Origin: Osedax fenrisi
Taxonomy: Eukaryota > Annelida > Polychaeta > Sabellida > Siboglinidae
DNA: 64,000 nt
Direction of reading: 5' to 3'
NCBI GenBank assembly: GCA_964019155.1
Contig: OZ025240.1
Coordinates: forward strand, 39,838,715-39,902,714
Shown: positions 12,771-24,811 of the stretch, piece after piece
How positions within the stretch are numbered: position 1 is the first letter of the stretch
Layout of the letters: every line of letters begins with the position of its first letter
Program-made: the position numbers and the translations under genes
The notes under the pieces: model-generated
The model's input: the letters and a program-made list of their open reading frames with translations, nothing else
Told to the model about the DNA's origin: nothing
Databases searched by the model: none

Positions 12771-13124
12771 ATTGCAATCCTCAGGATTGTAATAATATAT
12801 ATAATTGATATAATATTAGCATTAATTTATAATATAAACTATAGGTATTGTATATAATTGTAATATTTTGTAATATTGTATATAAATTATATAATATAAT
12901 TGTATATAACCTATTGTACCAATACAAAATCTCCAGTAAAATGTATTGGGAACTTTCTCACAACATATATCACATTTGTAACTTACCACATAAAATCATT
13001 CATAATACGAACTTTTTGAATACCATTATGATAGCAAACTATATCTGTTTGAACGTTCAAACATATCTCAAGACATTATTTCTTCGGTAAATACTTTGTT
13101 AAACATCATATTAAAATGCATAGT

Positions 13125-13506
13125 AGTATCAAAGCCCTTTGGTAGTATTAAAAAGAAAGATATGTCGGCGAAGAGATACTAGATGGACGATATTCATTAT
13201 TGATCTTGATTATCAACTGGTTAATTTCTTGCAAAGGTTATGGATAAATGTGAGTGTAATAAGTTGTAGGTGTAACCTACTCATATTATGTTATCCCTAC
13301 GACGAACTAATCACGGGAATAATTAATTCAAAAGTTACTAATTAAATCATTATATAGTTAATAGTTACGATTTAAGTTCATCACACATATTATATATTCT
13401 ATGACCTATCTTTATTATACTATTTTCGACGCATAATTACAAAATAAATTAAAATGAACACATTTAAAAGTAGGTACTATCAAAGCCCTATCAAAGGGCT
13501 TTGGTA
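13125..13506. repeat. Two short hairpins, GTACCAAAGCCC family
   Basis: TAGTATCAAAGCCCTTTGGTAGTA near 13,125 and ACTATCAAAGCCC...GGGCTTTGGTACTATAGT near 13,480 are short inverted repeats sharing arms with palindromes near 22860, 23536 and 27344. Confidence 0.6.
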
Positions 13507-13631
13507 CTATAGTATACTACTAAACATAACAATTATTAGTTTCATATTATAATACTTTTAATAGATATATATAAATATATAATATAATACAAATAATATC
13601 TGAAGAAGAGGATATAAATACACATGATTCA

Positions 13632-13668
<37 letters not shown>

Positions 13669-15184
13669 CTATTATACAACTATGATTCTTAATTATCTTA
13701 ATTAATTAATTAATCATAATGTACAATACCTATCATGTTGATATATAAAAATAAATAAATCATTAATACATTGTAGAAAGATACTAATGAATAATAGTAA
13801 GTATTATAAGTAGGCCTAACCTTTACCTGATTAATATATTAGTTTAGTTTAGATTTATTAAATATAATATAGTCTAGTAGATTTATTTTTCAATATATTA
13901 TAATTTATAATTAATACTTATGTATATGTATATGTATATTTCGGAAATGTGATGATATTAAATTAAGTATTATAATATAAGCTGGTCTTAAGTACCATTA
14001 TCTTGATATTATAACACCATGAGTAATACTATCTTTCACACGAAAACATACAACAAATATATAGATATAGATATGTGTATATATATATATATACGCACAC
14101 ATGTAGATACGTCATTAGCCGACCTCACAACATAGTTAAGACCAACCCCTTTGGGAATTACTCGTCACGCTTCATTGATTATTCGCATACACTATTCTAT
14201 AGCTGCTCACACGTACGAAGCGTGCTAGATAAGTGAGGCTATACCTTGTACGTTTACGCTTCGTACACAATCAACGCGTTAACCACACACACACACACAC
14301 ATACATATCCTTAGTTATATACGAGTGATATATTTGATTATATATTTAATTACTTAATATAAATTAGGATGTATTTATTATAATTAATGTAAACATTGAT
14401 GTGTACCTAACTTAAATAAATTCTAATTTATATTATATTGGTGTACCGATGGATTAGTGTAGCTACATTTTTGATAATTATAATACGAGTTTAAAAATAT
14501 ATAAATAAATATATGCTGTGTTTGGGTATACTATATTTCTTCGCCTCAAAATGTAAACAGGTATTTATTATTCACCATTATATTATCTAATGAATATGTA
14601 TATATTTATATATTCCTATTTATATATCAATATGTGTATATCGATATTTAAACTAGTGATTTGTTGAGACTAGTACAATATAGTAGTGTTTATTACTATT
14701 ACGTAATGAGTAATATTCTACCATATAGGGTATATCCTCCCAGCGTACCCCTTAATAATAACATTAACATTACTTGGGTTGATAAGGCTGACTCCTAACA
14801 TATATTTCATCCATTTTAGTTGTATTATAATACTGATGTAAAGGTAAGTAATTAACATCACTGTATACTATACACTGCATAGGTTCTATAATCTATCACA
14901 ATAATATATATTTTTTATGCAATTGTATTATTTTCTAAAATGTTTCCTATAATCCATATAAGTCTAAAAAATACATATTTATATGCCTTAAAGTAGCTAT
15001 TTTTTATTATATTCACCAATAATTGGTTATTAATAACTTATTATATATATATATATTATTCAAACTGTTTCTTTTAATAAATAAATTAATTTAATTATAT
15101 TGCCTATATTGCCCATTTACTATGTAACATTGTATTGAAATAAATCTAGTGGTTAACACATGAGTTATAACTTTTATGCAACGA

Positions 15185-15225
15185 TGTACAGTGTACATTG
15201 TACACTCTACAATGTACACTGTACA
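15185..15225. repeat. Perfect inverted repeat, 18-bp arms
   Basis: TGTACAGTGTACATTGTA, a 5-base spacer (CACTC), then the exact reverse complement TACAATGTACACTGTACA. Confidence 0.9.
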
Positions 15226-15303
15226 TTGTACAGGCAGAAGAAACTACCACTATAGTATACATTATATAGGATATACCTTACTACTATTTAGAGTTATAGG
15301 TAT

Positions 15304-15345
15304 TATCGATATAACCCTATATAGTTATATAGGGTTATATCGATA
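15304..15345. repeat. Perfect inverted repeat, 20-bp arms, 2-base spacer
   Basis: TATCGATATAACCCTATATA at 15304-15323, spacer GT, then its exact reverse complement at 15326-15345. An uninterrupted 42-base hairpin can form. Confidence 0.9.
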
Positions 15346-16048
15346 CTACTTATACTACTACCACAGCCATTTAGTAGTAACTTTGATACTAAGTATACTT
15401 AGTATAGTTAAACTAAATAAATAAAATAGTATATTATCAAATTTATATGCTATTATATATGCGTGTGTATGTTCGATATGCGCATGTCTGTGTATATTTA
15501 TGGGTGGGGATGTATGTATATAGTAGGTATATACAGATATATGTGTATGGGTGACACATTGGGTGTGTGTATTGTATAGCTGGGTATAGTATAACATGTA
15601 GTATAACATGTATGTATGTGAACATGTTTATTTAGTGATACACTGAACATCCTTCTTAAAACACCGGTTTAAAATAAATTACCACCCTATAGATCACATA
15701 GATCACAATCTTGATGTTATCATACGGTTTAGCGAAATGCATTTCATAATTTACTCTATATATCATCACAACATAACAGAATTACCTCATAGATACACTT
15801 GCACAAACACACACATACACACACATACACACATATATACAAACAGACACACACATACACACATACATACATACGCACCCACATATAGGATATGATAGGA
15901 TGGTTTATTTATACACCAAATATGGTAAAGAAAGATTACCCTCACTGGTGTTGTGAACGAACAAACAAAACGAAACAATAACATTAAATAAGGTAGCAAT
16001 ATAATATATAAAAATAGAGATGGAACCAGATCAACATCAAGGAGAGGG

Positions 16049-18862
16049 TTACTTTAATTTTAAATTTAAATAGTCTTTGAGACTATTAGCAAATACGTGA
16101 GGCGACTTCAATCTTCTTAGGCGGTAAGGCAACAGATTCCATGTAGTAGGAGCCATGCTTGTAAAGGAGCGAGAACGCATCACGTTACGAGTAACAGGTA
16201 AGTCAAGTAGTGTGGCATCAGACGAGCGCAGATGTGGGAGGATGTTGCGACGAGTGAGCAATGCACGTAAGTATGCAGGTCTGCCTAGGAATAGTGTTTT
16301 ATGTGTTAAGCAGAGAAGCCTAAATTGGCACCGTTTTCTAAACGATAGCCATTTCATATTGCATTGGTGGGTGTCAGTTAAAGCATGATCCCGTCGCTTA
16401 AGCCTATGAACTAATCTTACGGATGAGCGAATAATTCGGTCAATTTTAATAACTTCAGAGTTCTTAATTCCGTAGAATAGAGAACAGCAATAGTCTATTC
16501 GAGATAATACTAGGGCATTGAGAAGGCGCTTAGTGATGTTGGGCGAACAATAGTTTCTAATGTGACGAATTTTTCTCAAATAGAGATTAGCGGATTTAGA
16601 GATTGCATTTATATGAGCACCGTACGATAGAGTACTATCAATTAAAACACCAAGATTGCGCACAGATTCAGAAGGTTTAATAATTATACCGTCAATTGAC
16701 AGAGTAGGGAAAGTGACAGGTACCTTCGAGATGTTAAGAAGTTCAGTTTTGGAAGTATTGACTAAGAGGTCATTAGTTAGTAACCAGTAAGTGATCTCAG
16801 AAGTACAATCTGACAGCTCAGAGTTAGAGTTCATAGAGTCAATGGGCAGTTTCAGTAGTAGTTGAATGTCATCAGCATATATGTGGTAATAGATATTAGG
16901 GTATTTGCGAATAATATTAGAGATAGGACGTAAGTATATAGAGAAGAGAAGTGGCCCAAGAACTGACCCCTGAGGGACCCCTTTAAGAATATTGGTGGGA
17001 GGTGATATGAAGTCATTGATTTTAACAGACGAAGTTCGATCAGTGATGAACGACATCAGCCACTTAAGGGGGGAACCTTCAATACCAAGTTCGATGATAC
17101 GGTTAATTAGGATCGAATGGTTGAGCATGTCAAATGCACTAGAAAGGTCAATCAGGAGTAGTTGTACGCAATGAGAAGAGTCAAGCGAGTTATGAATCAG
17201 GTCAGTGACATGTGTGAGGGCAGTCTCAGTAGAGAAAGATTTTCTATAAGCACTTTGAAAGTAATCAAGCAGATTGTTATTTTCAAGGTAATTAATGAGC
17301 TGACGACTGACCACACGTTCCATGATTTTACTTAATATTGGAAGTTGCGAGATCGGTCGGTAATTGGTCAATACATCTGGATCAAGATACGGTTTTTTTA
17401 GAATGGGCTTAATAATGGCATATTTCAAGGAACTGACCATGATTCCATCGTCAAGTGATTGAGAGATCAAGTAAAGTATTGCATTTTCAGTTATAGGGAC
17501 AATGTTCTTAAAAACAACGAGTGGTAATGGGTCAATTGGGGAAGTGGAATTAGCAGTGAGAATCAAGTTACGGATTTCGGTAATAGAAGGAGGAGTGAAA
17601 CAAGAGAGTTTGCAAGATATAGGGTTAGTCGTTATATGAGCATAAAGTGTCATCGGTAATTGCGCCAATTTAGAGCTGATGTTGTCGAATATATGGGAGA
17701 GCTTAGTAGACAAGGAGGAGACAAAAGAAGAACACAGAGCAGCATCAGGTAGTGCAGTAGACTTAGATTTGATGTTGGTACCAAGGATGCTATTAGCCAT
17801 TTTAAAAATTTTTCGAGTGTCATTTCCACAAGCATTAAATTTCGATTCATAATAGGACGTTTTATGGAGATTTAATTCATGTTTATAGGCTTTCCTCGCT
17901 ATCAGAAATTTAGATTTGTGAGAGGGGGACATGTTAATCTTACGCTCAAGTTTCCTTAATGAACGTTTCATTATAGTAAGATGAGAAGAAAACCAAGGTG
18001 ATGAAGTATGTAGAGTGAAGTAACGAGATTTTAAAGGAACTAAGTTATTCAAAGTAGATGAAAGACAGTAATTTAAAAAATCAAACGATATGTGATCACT
18101 GGATAATCTATTCTCAAATTGTAGGCCTAGTTCATGATAGTTTAATTTCCTCAACTCCCTATAAAAAACTAATGACTTAGTTGATACAGGTTTCCTTAGA
18201 GAAATAGATGTATGAATCAGATAATGATCAGTTAAGAGATCAGAACGAATACAGGGTGAAATGAACTGAGTGGGTGTATCATTAGGAGTAAAAATCAGAT
18301 CAAGAATATTGCCACTTGTGTGAGTAGGACAGGATATATGTTGATGAAGACCAAGGGATTCAGTTAATTGCCTAAATAAGGAATGGGGTTGAGACATGGA
18401 GTCAAAATGATAATTGAAATCGCCCATACAAATGAATTTAAAAGAGCTAGAATGTAAGCCATTATTTATGCAATCAGAGAATTCATCAAAGAAGATGGAA
18501 TAATCAGGCCTAGGAGGCCGATAAATAACTATAATACGAAGTATATCGAAAGGGAAATTAAATGTGCAAGATAAGCAATCACTATAAGAAAAAGTAACAG
18601 AAGAAATGGAAGGCGTTGGTAAGTCCATATGAATTAAGATACCAACGCCTCCCCCACGACCATAATTACGAGGTTGGAGATAAAGATTATAACCCGCCTC
18701 GCAGCACAATGAGAATATATCCGTATCATCAATGCTAATCCAGGTTTCAGTGATCCCAATAATAGAGATAGGTTTAATTTTTAGATAGGAAAGGAGTAGT
18801 ACAATATTAGAGCGAAGAGATCGAATATTAATAAGGGAAATGCTAATTACATCAGATAACAT
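16049..18862 (-). CDS. LINE ORF2: endonuclease-reverse transcriptase
   Basis: 937 residues. The N-terminal part is an APE-like endonuclease: ITETW (about 38-41), RGGGVGILIH (about 69-78), VIYRPP (112-117), MGDFNYHFD (146-154), SGNILDLIF (183-191) and TDH (211-213). The reverse transcriptase follows in roughly residues 480-760, with IDLSSAFD, GVPQGSVLGPLL, the catalytic YADD in YHIYADDIQLL, and VRNLGVLID. The C-terminal domain (RSFTSMAPTTWNLLP, then FANSLKDYL) is the conserved tail of the CR1/L2 group. The protein nicks target DNA and copies its own RNA there by target-primed reverse transcription. All catalytic motifs are present in an unbroken frame, so it may be active. The clade assignment is from motif memory and not from a tree. 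Confidence 0.93.
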   Translation of the reverse strand: MLSDVISISLINIRSLRSNIVLLLSYLKIKPISIIGITETWISIDDTDIFSLCCEAGYNLYLQPRNYGRGGGVGILIHMDLPTPSISSVTFSYSDCLSCTFNFPFDILRIIVIYRPPRPDYSIFFDEFSDCINNGLHSSSFKFICMGDFNYHFDSMSQPHSLFRQLTESLGLHQHISCPTHTSGNILDLIFTPNDTPTQFISPCIRSDLLTDHYLIHTSISLRKPVSTKSLVFYRELRKLNYHELGLQFENRLSSDHISFDFLNYCLSSTLNNLVPLKSRYFTLHTSSPWFSSHLTIMKRSLRKLERKINMSPSHKSKFLIARKAYKHELNLHKTSYYESKFNACGNDTRKIFKMANSILGTNIKSKSTALPDAALCSSFVSSLSTKLSHIFDNISSKLAQLPMTLYAHITTNPISCKLSCFTPPSITEIRNLILTANSTSPIDPLPLVVFKNIVPITENAILYLISQSLDDGIMVSSLKYAIIKPILKKPYLDPDVLTNYRPISQLPILSKIMERVVSRQLINYLENNNLLDYFQSAYRKSFSTETALTHVTDLIHNSLDSSHCVQLLLIDLSSAFDMLNHSILINRIIELGIEGSPLKWLMSFITDRTSSVKINDFISPPTNILKGVPQGSVLGPLLFSIYLRPISNIIRKYPNIYYHIYADDIQLLLKLPIDSMNSNSELSDCTSEITYWLLTNDLLVNTSKTELLNISKVPVTFPTLSIDGIIIKPSESVRNLGVLIDSTLSYGAHINAISKSANLYLRKIRHIRNYCSPNITKRLLNALVLSRIDYCCSLFYGIKNSEVIKIDRIIRSSVRLVHRLKRRDHALTDTHQCNMKWLSFRKRCQFRLLCLTHKTLFLGRPAYLRALLTRRNILPHLRSSDATLLDLPVTRNVMRSRSFTSMAPTTWNLLPYRLRRLKSPHVFANSLKDYLNLKLK

Positions 18863-18868
18863 ACATAG

Positions 18869-19762
18869 TCACTTTTTATTAGACTCAGTCTCAGATTTTG
18901 ATTTTGAAAAAGCCGCAAAAGATATCTTCCATGCGGATATTTCCTCTTGCGTAGGGTTATATTTATCAGATATCCAGTCAATCTTATCATTGATAGTTCT
19001 TCTTAACTCATAACAATTAGTTATTTTATTAAATACCGATTTGAGGGACTTAATGGAACCTGATTTAATAGCATGATAATACAGCAAGCCCAATTTCCTA
19101 GTATCGAGTGATAATGACTGGAATATAAACAGTTTATCATATTTATTATCAAATTTTAGATCTAAAAACATATCTCTAGAGTATTTTGAGTTGAAGTTTA
19201 TTATGGCAGTGCCATTTATAAATTTAACATCAGAGATACTAGCGTTATCGATACTAAAATACTTAAACATATCATTAATATAATCCATATTACAGCTAGA
19301 TTTCGATATATTTTTTATAATTGCAGATAAATCATCTATTTGAGTATGTGTTATTTTACTCGGAATATTATTAATCTTAGATGTCATAGAACTAAACGAA
19401 GATTCAATTGAAGATTTTAGTGTATCAGCATATGTTGTATTTTTCTTAATAATATTATTAGAATCGAGTATTAAGGATTTTATATTATTTATTTGTACAG
19501 ATAAAGAGTTCAACGTGACAACATCAATGGAAGGGGAAGAAACATCATTTTTAGATACCAGACAATTATTACAATAAAATAGAAAATTTTTAGAATTAAA
19601 AATCGCACAAGCATATTGAGGAGGAGTATTATTATTAGTCCACGCGGAGGGGAGAATATCGGCATTGAAAAGGCATTTATGATGAATACAATCATTACAA
19701 TTGGTACAAGAATTGCTATTCTCAGTGCTACATGGCTTATCACAGTAGGTACAATTGGTCAT
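18869..19762 (-). CDS. LINE ORF1: PHD-like zinc-finger protein
   Basis: 297 residues. It opens with a cysteine/histidine cluster: CTYC at 4-7, CTNCNDCIHHKC at about 19-30, a further cysteine in YACAIF, and CNNC. This is the C2-C2-H-C pattern of the PHD-like finger that begins ORF1 of many CR1-group LINEs. The middle (SVQINNIKSLILDSNNIIKK) looks like a coiled coil, and the C-terminal part resembles the RNA-binding region of such ORF1 proteins (FINGTAIINFNSKYSRD). The product is expected to bind LINE RNA as a ribonucleoprotein. It ends 6 bases before ORF2. Confidence 0.8.
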   Translation of the reverse strand: MTNCTYCDKPCSTENSNSCTNCNDCIHHKCLFNADILPSAWTNNNTPPQYACAIFNSKNFLFYCNNCLVSKNDVSSPSIDVVTLNSLSVQINNIKSLILDSNNIIKKNTTYADTLKSSIESSFSSMTSKINNIPSKITHTQIDDLSAIIKNISKSSCNMDYINDMFKYFSIDNASISDVKFINGTAIINFNSKYSRDMFLDLKFDNKYDKLFIFQSLSLDTRKLGLLYYHAIKSGSIKSLKSVFNKITNCYELRRTINDKIDWISDKYNPTQEEISAWKISFAAFSKSKSETESNKK

Positions 19763-20595
19763 ATTAGCTAATATAAGTTAAATTAAATTCTAATGTAGTA
19801 TGTATGTATCTAAGCTTGCTATATGAGTATGAATAGGTGATGTAATTATGAAATAAATGCTATTGTATATCTATGCAGGAATGATGTATATATATTATAT
19901 AAACACAGTCATAATGTATGAATCAATAGTACAGTAAACAATATCAAAATTAAATCATACAGGCAATATAATAGAATAAATAAAACAATAGAAGTCAGTT
20001 GTTTACATAATCGAAATGCACGCGATGCGGTCTGGTGATTTTATAGATCTAAGGTATCGATTTATCAATTAACACAGCTCTGCAATCTCGAAAAACCTAA
20101 TATAACGTTTATAATTATAGAAGATATACTCAATATGATTGATATTCTATTATATATAAGAAGAAAGCTATATATTTATATTGCGCATACACTATGAAAT
20201 ATCAATGGGATAATTGTACACTAATCTCGAGGTCACGACGGTTTAAACACGGGTTACCGACAACCAGAGCAAGCCAGGCACGGGATGATCCCCCTGGACA
20301 GTGACCGAGATATGTAGTCGTGTAGTACAATTTGATGATATGCGAAGATGTGTATATCTCAGTATACAAGCGTGTAACGTAGACGAATGCGAAATAGTGT
20401 GTTTAACAGTTAAACAATAGAAGTTTAGAATCAATAGAAACACGTCTGTTCGCTACGAGAGACAGAAACAGAATGATACTTATATACTTATATATATATA
20501 TATATATAAGTATATTATATATTTATATAATATAAATATATAAGTAACATATATTCTTTATTAATATAAAATAATATTACAAGTACATAAACATA

Positions 20596-21208
20596 TAGGG
20601 GAAAGTAACCGAATACGGACACTCTCGGTATCTCAGAAAACATAAATCTTACAAAAAAAATGTCATGAATAACATATTTATAATTATATAAATAGTCTAA
20701 ATAAGTATTTTAAACCCAACCCAACCGTGCGCGTTATAATAGTAATACCACCAATAAAGCTAAATCTAATAATTTTATTATGTAGATACTTAAATTGTAT
20801 TATTAATTAGTAAATTAATAAAAATTAATAAATTATTAACTAATTAAATTATAATAAATTAAATTGTTAATTAAATTACATTAAATTATTCATAAAATTA
20901 ATTATAAATAATGTAATTGTAATTTATCTTATTAGTTCATCAATACTATATAGTTTATCTAGTTTTATATAACCTATATAATATAGGGTATCCGTATTCG
21001 GACACGGGTACCGAATACGGACACCCCCGTTATATATTCAATATATTCTATTGAATAAAAAGATTAAATACAATTTTAAAATAACAATAATATCTATAGA
21101 TATAATCAGATAATATTAATATATTGTAATTTTTGAATACAAATATTGAGTCTTAAAATGTTAAGACCATTTATTGTTAAAGTGTCCATATTAGGTTACT
21201 TTCCCCTA
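20596..21208. mobile_element. 613-bp TIR element, TAGGGGAAAGTAACC family
   Basis: Begins TAGGGGAAAGTAACCGAATA and ends with the inverted GGTTACTTTCCCCTA. Subterminal GAATACGGACACTCTCGGTA and TCGGACACGGGTACCGAATA motifs recur inside. TA flanks both ends, which would suit a TA target duplication. There is no transposase frame. A second copy is at 31560-32427. Confidence 0.8.
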
Positions 21209-21493
21209 CAGTATATTACATAACCAAAGTAATATTATACACCGTATTCAACATTTAAAGATAAATCTATGATGTATAATTACATTTAAGGCACACTTTA
21301 AAATAAAGATATCATTATATTATAATCACTTAAAGGTAGGTATATACACTAAGTAGAATACTAGTAATTTATATTATATTATATATATATATATATATAA
21401 ATAAATATAGATTACTATTTAATTACAGTTGATAGTAAAATCAAATATAACAGGAAAAAGAGGTAGCATTACCATGTGTATAATAGGTAGTGC

Positions 21494-21529
21494 CAAGACC
21501 TCCTATAACTGAGGTTATAGGAGGTCTTG
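21494..21529. repeat. Palindrome, CAAGACCTCCTATAAC family
   Basis: 16-bp perfect arms (CAAGACCTCCTATAAC and GTTATAGGAGGTCTTG) around TGAG. Same family as 12700-12770 and 32821-32856. Confidence 0.85.
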
Positions 21530-21966
21530 ATAGTGCACACCTATTGCATGTATATTGTATGTCTACTGCATGACATGCAGTGTATGTCTATATGATGTCT
21601 ATTATATACAATGTATCGGTGTATCCTATAGCGTTACGACTGCTACCTGGTACGTGTCGTATACCTATCTATAAGCATGCAGTATATGTGTATACTATAG
21701 TAGATATAGAACTATATATATATATATAGTAGAACCGAAATTATGTAACTGGTGTTGTTTATGTAGACCTATTGATACACTATATATATAGTATATTGTA
21801 TACAATGCATAGTTACAATACGTATCTATCAATAGTTATAGTATATTAATACAATATGCTATTATGTTACAATTTAGTATATATATATAAGGTATATGTT
21901 GTATTATCTGGCACGTGTTACTCTTATCTTAATAACAATACCTACATTACGTAACAGCACTATTGA

Positions 21967-22758
21967 ATGTCTTCTAAATCTAATGCCACCTCAAGAAAAT
22001 CTAAATTAAAAAAAATGCAAAAAGGAACTGCTGTAAAGAAAAAGGTTGGGCCTAAATATGGTTATATACTATAGTATATATAGTATATATAGCATAGTTA
22101 CTATATATAGTTATATAAAGCTAACTATAGTTATATAGAACATGCGAATAACTATAAATTTAAATATGAATTATACTTTATAAAATTAAAATATTCATGA
22201 TATCTATATATAACATTGAATTCATATATACTGCAATAGCGATAGTTGGCCTGGCTAGCAGCAGAATAATACATTGACACAATTCGACTATTTATTTATA
22301 TATTTTTATTTATATCCTTATTTACTGTTTGTCCTCGTGTGTTATGTTAGGTCAGTGGGGTTGTGACGGGTGTCGGGGAGTAAGGATGCCAGCGTGGAAT
22401 CTACTGGTCAAATTTTCCTCCCCACGGCATAGGAAATGATTCACCCTTTCCTAAAAGCTGAGATCTGTCACGGCCTTGTTGGCATATCATTAGCATATAC
22501 GAGCTAAGCAATGGCATATGTAAATCAATAATGTTAATACTTTTATTTTATTTCGTACTATTAGTTTTATCTCCTGTTTTATGTCATTTTGAATATCTAT
22601 TTTCTATATTCAATAAATTATTATTATTATTATTATTATTATATCAACACGAATATAGTGGAAAATGTGCATTCTGTAATAACCATAGACATTAGAGTGA
22701 GGTATCACTCAATATCTATGGTAATAACGTATAACGTAACAATACGTGTGTATATATC

Positions 22759-22818
<60 letters not shown>

Positions 22819-23493
22819 TATACATTAAATTGACCAACTTTCAATTGTATATACGTAGTAAGGGCTTTGATAATACCAAATTCCTTTGATAGTATTTGGT
22901 ACTACCACATATATTGTAGAATATACCCTATCCACTATATATGGTATACCCACACGTTATATATTTATATTAAACGTTATATCTATATATATTTATATAT
23001 AACGGCTTCACCCTTTAGAGGTATATGCATAATGATTTTCAGATGTTTCGCAACATATTTGGTAAACCCTATAAGCACAGACTTTGAGGGGGGTAACCCC
23101 CATATAAGGCAGGTAGATAGTAGAGCGGACAAAAATCGTCCAATTGCCAATAGTCAGAAATATACCTATATCAAATTAGTATCTAATAGTATTTATGGTA
23201 TTACCTTATAAGATTGTAGGAGGTATTGGTATTACTATAGTAAATGTATGAAACATATATGTCATATATATTATAATTATAATGGATATGCTATGTATAT
23301 TTACATATAAATAGGGTTATCAAATATTTTGTGAAGCCTTAACAAATTATAAACAAAGCTTTTTTATTTTTACAGGATATTATGGTATATAAGATACTAT
23401 GGTAATACTAATAATAGTCAACAATACATATAATTCTACCTTTTATTATTATGTATCATATCCATATCCATTATACTGTTAATTTCTATGCTA

Positions 23494-23540
<47 letters not shown>

Positions 23541-24778
23541 TTACCAAAGCTCAAAGTGCTTTGGTATTACTCTATAACTAGTGTATCGTTCCAATATAAT
23601 GCTATTACCACTGGTGAATACTAAAGATACCCGAGGAACAGTCGACATTGACCGCTTCTAAAGACAGAGCACAACTGACCGCCACTACTGCCATGTCTAT
23701 TGTCCACGTGGCACTATTGAATACGCTACTGAACGATGGCCCAGACTCCAATAGGTCATCTATATATAGAATAGTATCACGTGTATGTGTATATGAACGT
23801 GCTAGTAGAATGTCTATGAGTAATATCCATAGAGCTAAAGAGAAATTTCTCTTTAGCTCTATGGTAATATCCTACATTTAAAGTTTACTAAATACAAATC
23901 TATGGCTAATATATTCAATATGGCCGTTTTATTATTTGTTCGATTTATGTTCATTATTGTCCACCAGCAACACCTCATATAACAGAGGATGTGTACTGGA
24001 TATATCATTGAATAAGTAATGAGTAATTAGAAATATATATATATATATATATTATGTTATATATAATATTATATTCAAAGGATAGAGTTGAGAGCAGTAA
24101 CAAATAAAACTCTATAGAGTTTACACATATGTCGCAGCTATTATATAAATACTGTTCTGAATATGTTTATGTTTTGAACAACTATCAAAATCAGCTAATT
24201 CAAACCCATATTAATAATATTATGTCATAACACGATCTATAAAAGATAACAGTTTAGGTTAAATATCTAATATCTCGTATATCTTGAACACCATACAGAA
24301 GGGTAATACTAATTAGTTCCTTAAGGAATAATATTCACTATACAGTTAGAAGATGGTAGATTAATTTTTACATTTTTAATAATAATTGGTTATTATTTAC
24401 ATAAAATAAGTATTATATAACATTAGTATAATATTAGTAACATTTTAAATAGTTGAAGATATCTGTTATTATAGATTGTAATATAATAATTGTTATCTAT
24501 TTTATAAATAATGTATATTACTAATATAAGTTATGTTATATAATTCCATTCGAAACATAATTTTCTTATAACAACAGATATAATAAAATATAACTTTTTC
24601 TAAGGAGTTGATAATCATAATCCCCTGGTTACCAATATATAGTGTATTCCAAGGACATCATACTATGTCATTGCATACACTACCAACCATGTATGACGTG
24701 TCATTAATGCATATATTAAGATGGTGGTAGTATCACCGTGATACTGGATATGTAAGGATGACATCGATCCACTTGTAA

Positions 24779-24811
<33 letters not shown>

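Larger units (their letters stand above)
9316..15780. other. AT-rich intergenic region with scattered repeats
   Basis: No exon could be recognised. The region contains a 1.2-kb terminal-inverted-repeat element (9827-11030), several perfect or near-perfect palindromes (12,700-12,770, 13,125-13,506, 15,185-15,345), (TA)n tracts at about 11,361, 13,638 and 14,076, and a GC-richer patch at 14,100-14,280 without a recognisable product. Confidence 0.5.
15870..20470 (-). mobile_element. Apparently intact CR1/L2-like non-LTR retrotransposon (LINE)
   Basis: A minus-strand element with about 0.7 kb of leader (roughly 20470-19763), ORF1 (19762-18869), ORF2 (18862-16049) and a short trailer ending in a GTATGTGTGT-type repeat near 15,870. 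The two ORFs are separated by 6 bases. ORF2 has an APE-type endonuclease and a reverse transcriptase but no RNase H, and the C-terminus is typical of the CR1/L2/Daphne/Crack group. Neither ORF has a stop or frameshift, so insertion was probably recent. The 5' border is inferred from where (TA)n tracts begin; I found no target-site duplication. Confidence 0.85.
20471..21966. other. AT-rich spacer upstream of the ninjurin-like gene
   Basis: Apart from the TIR element at 20596-21208 and a palindrome at 21494-21529, I see only (TA)n tracts. Any promoter of the downstream gene would lie here, but no motif is distinctive. Confidence 0.4.
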
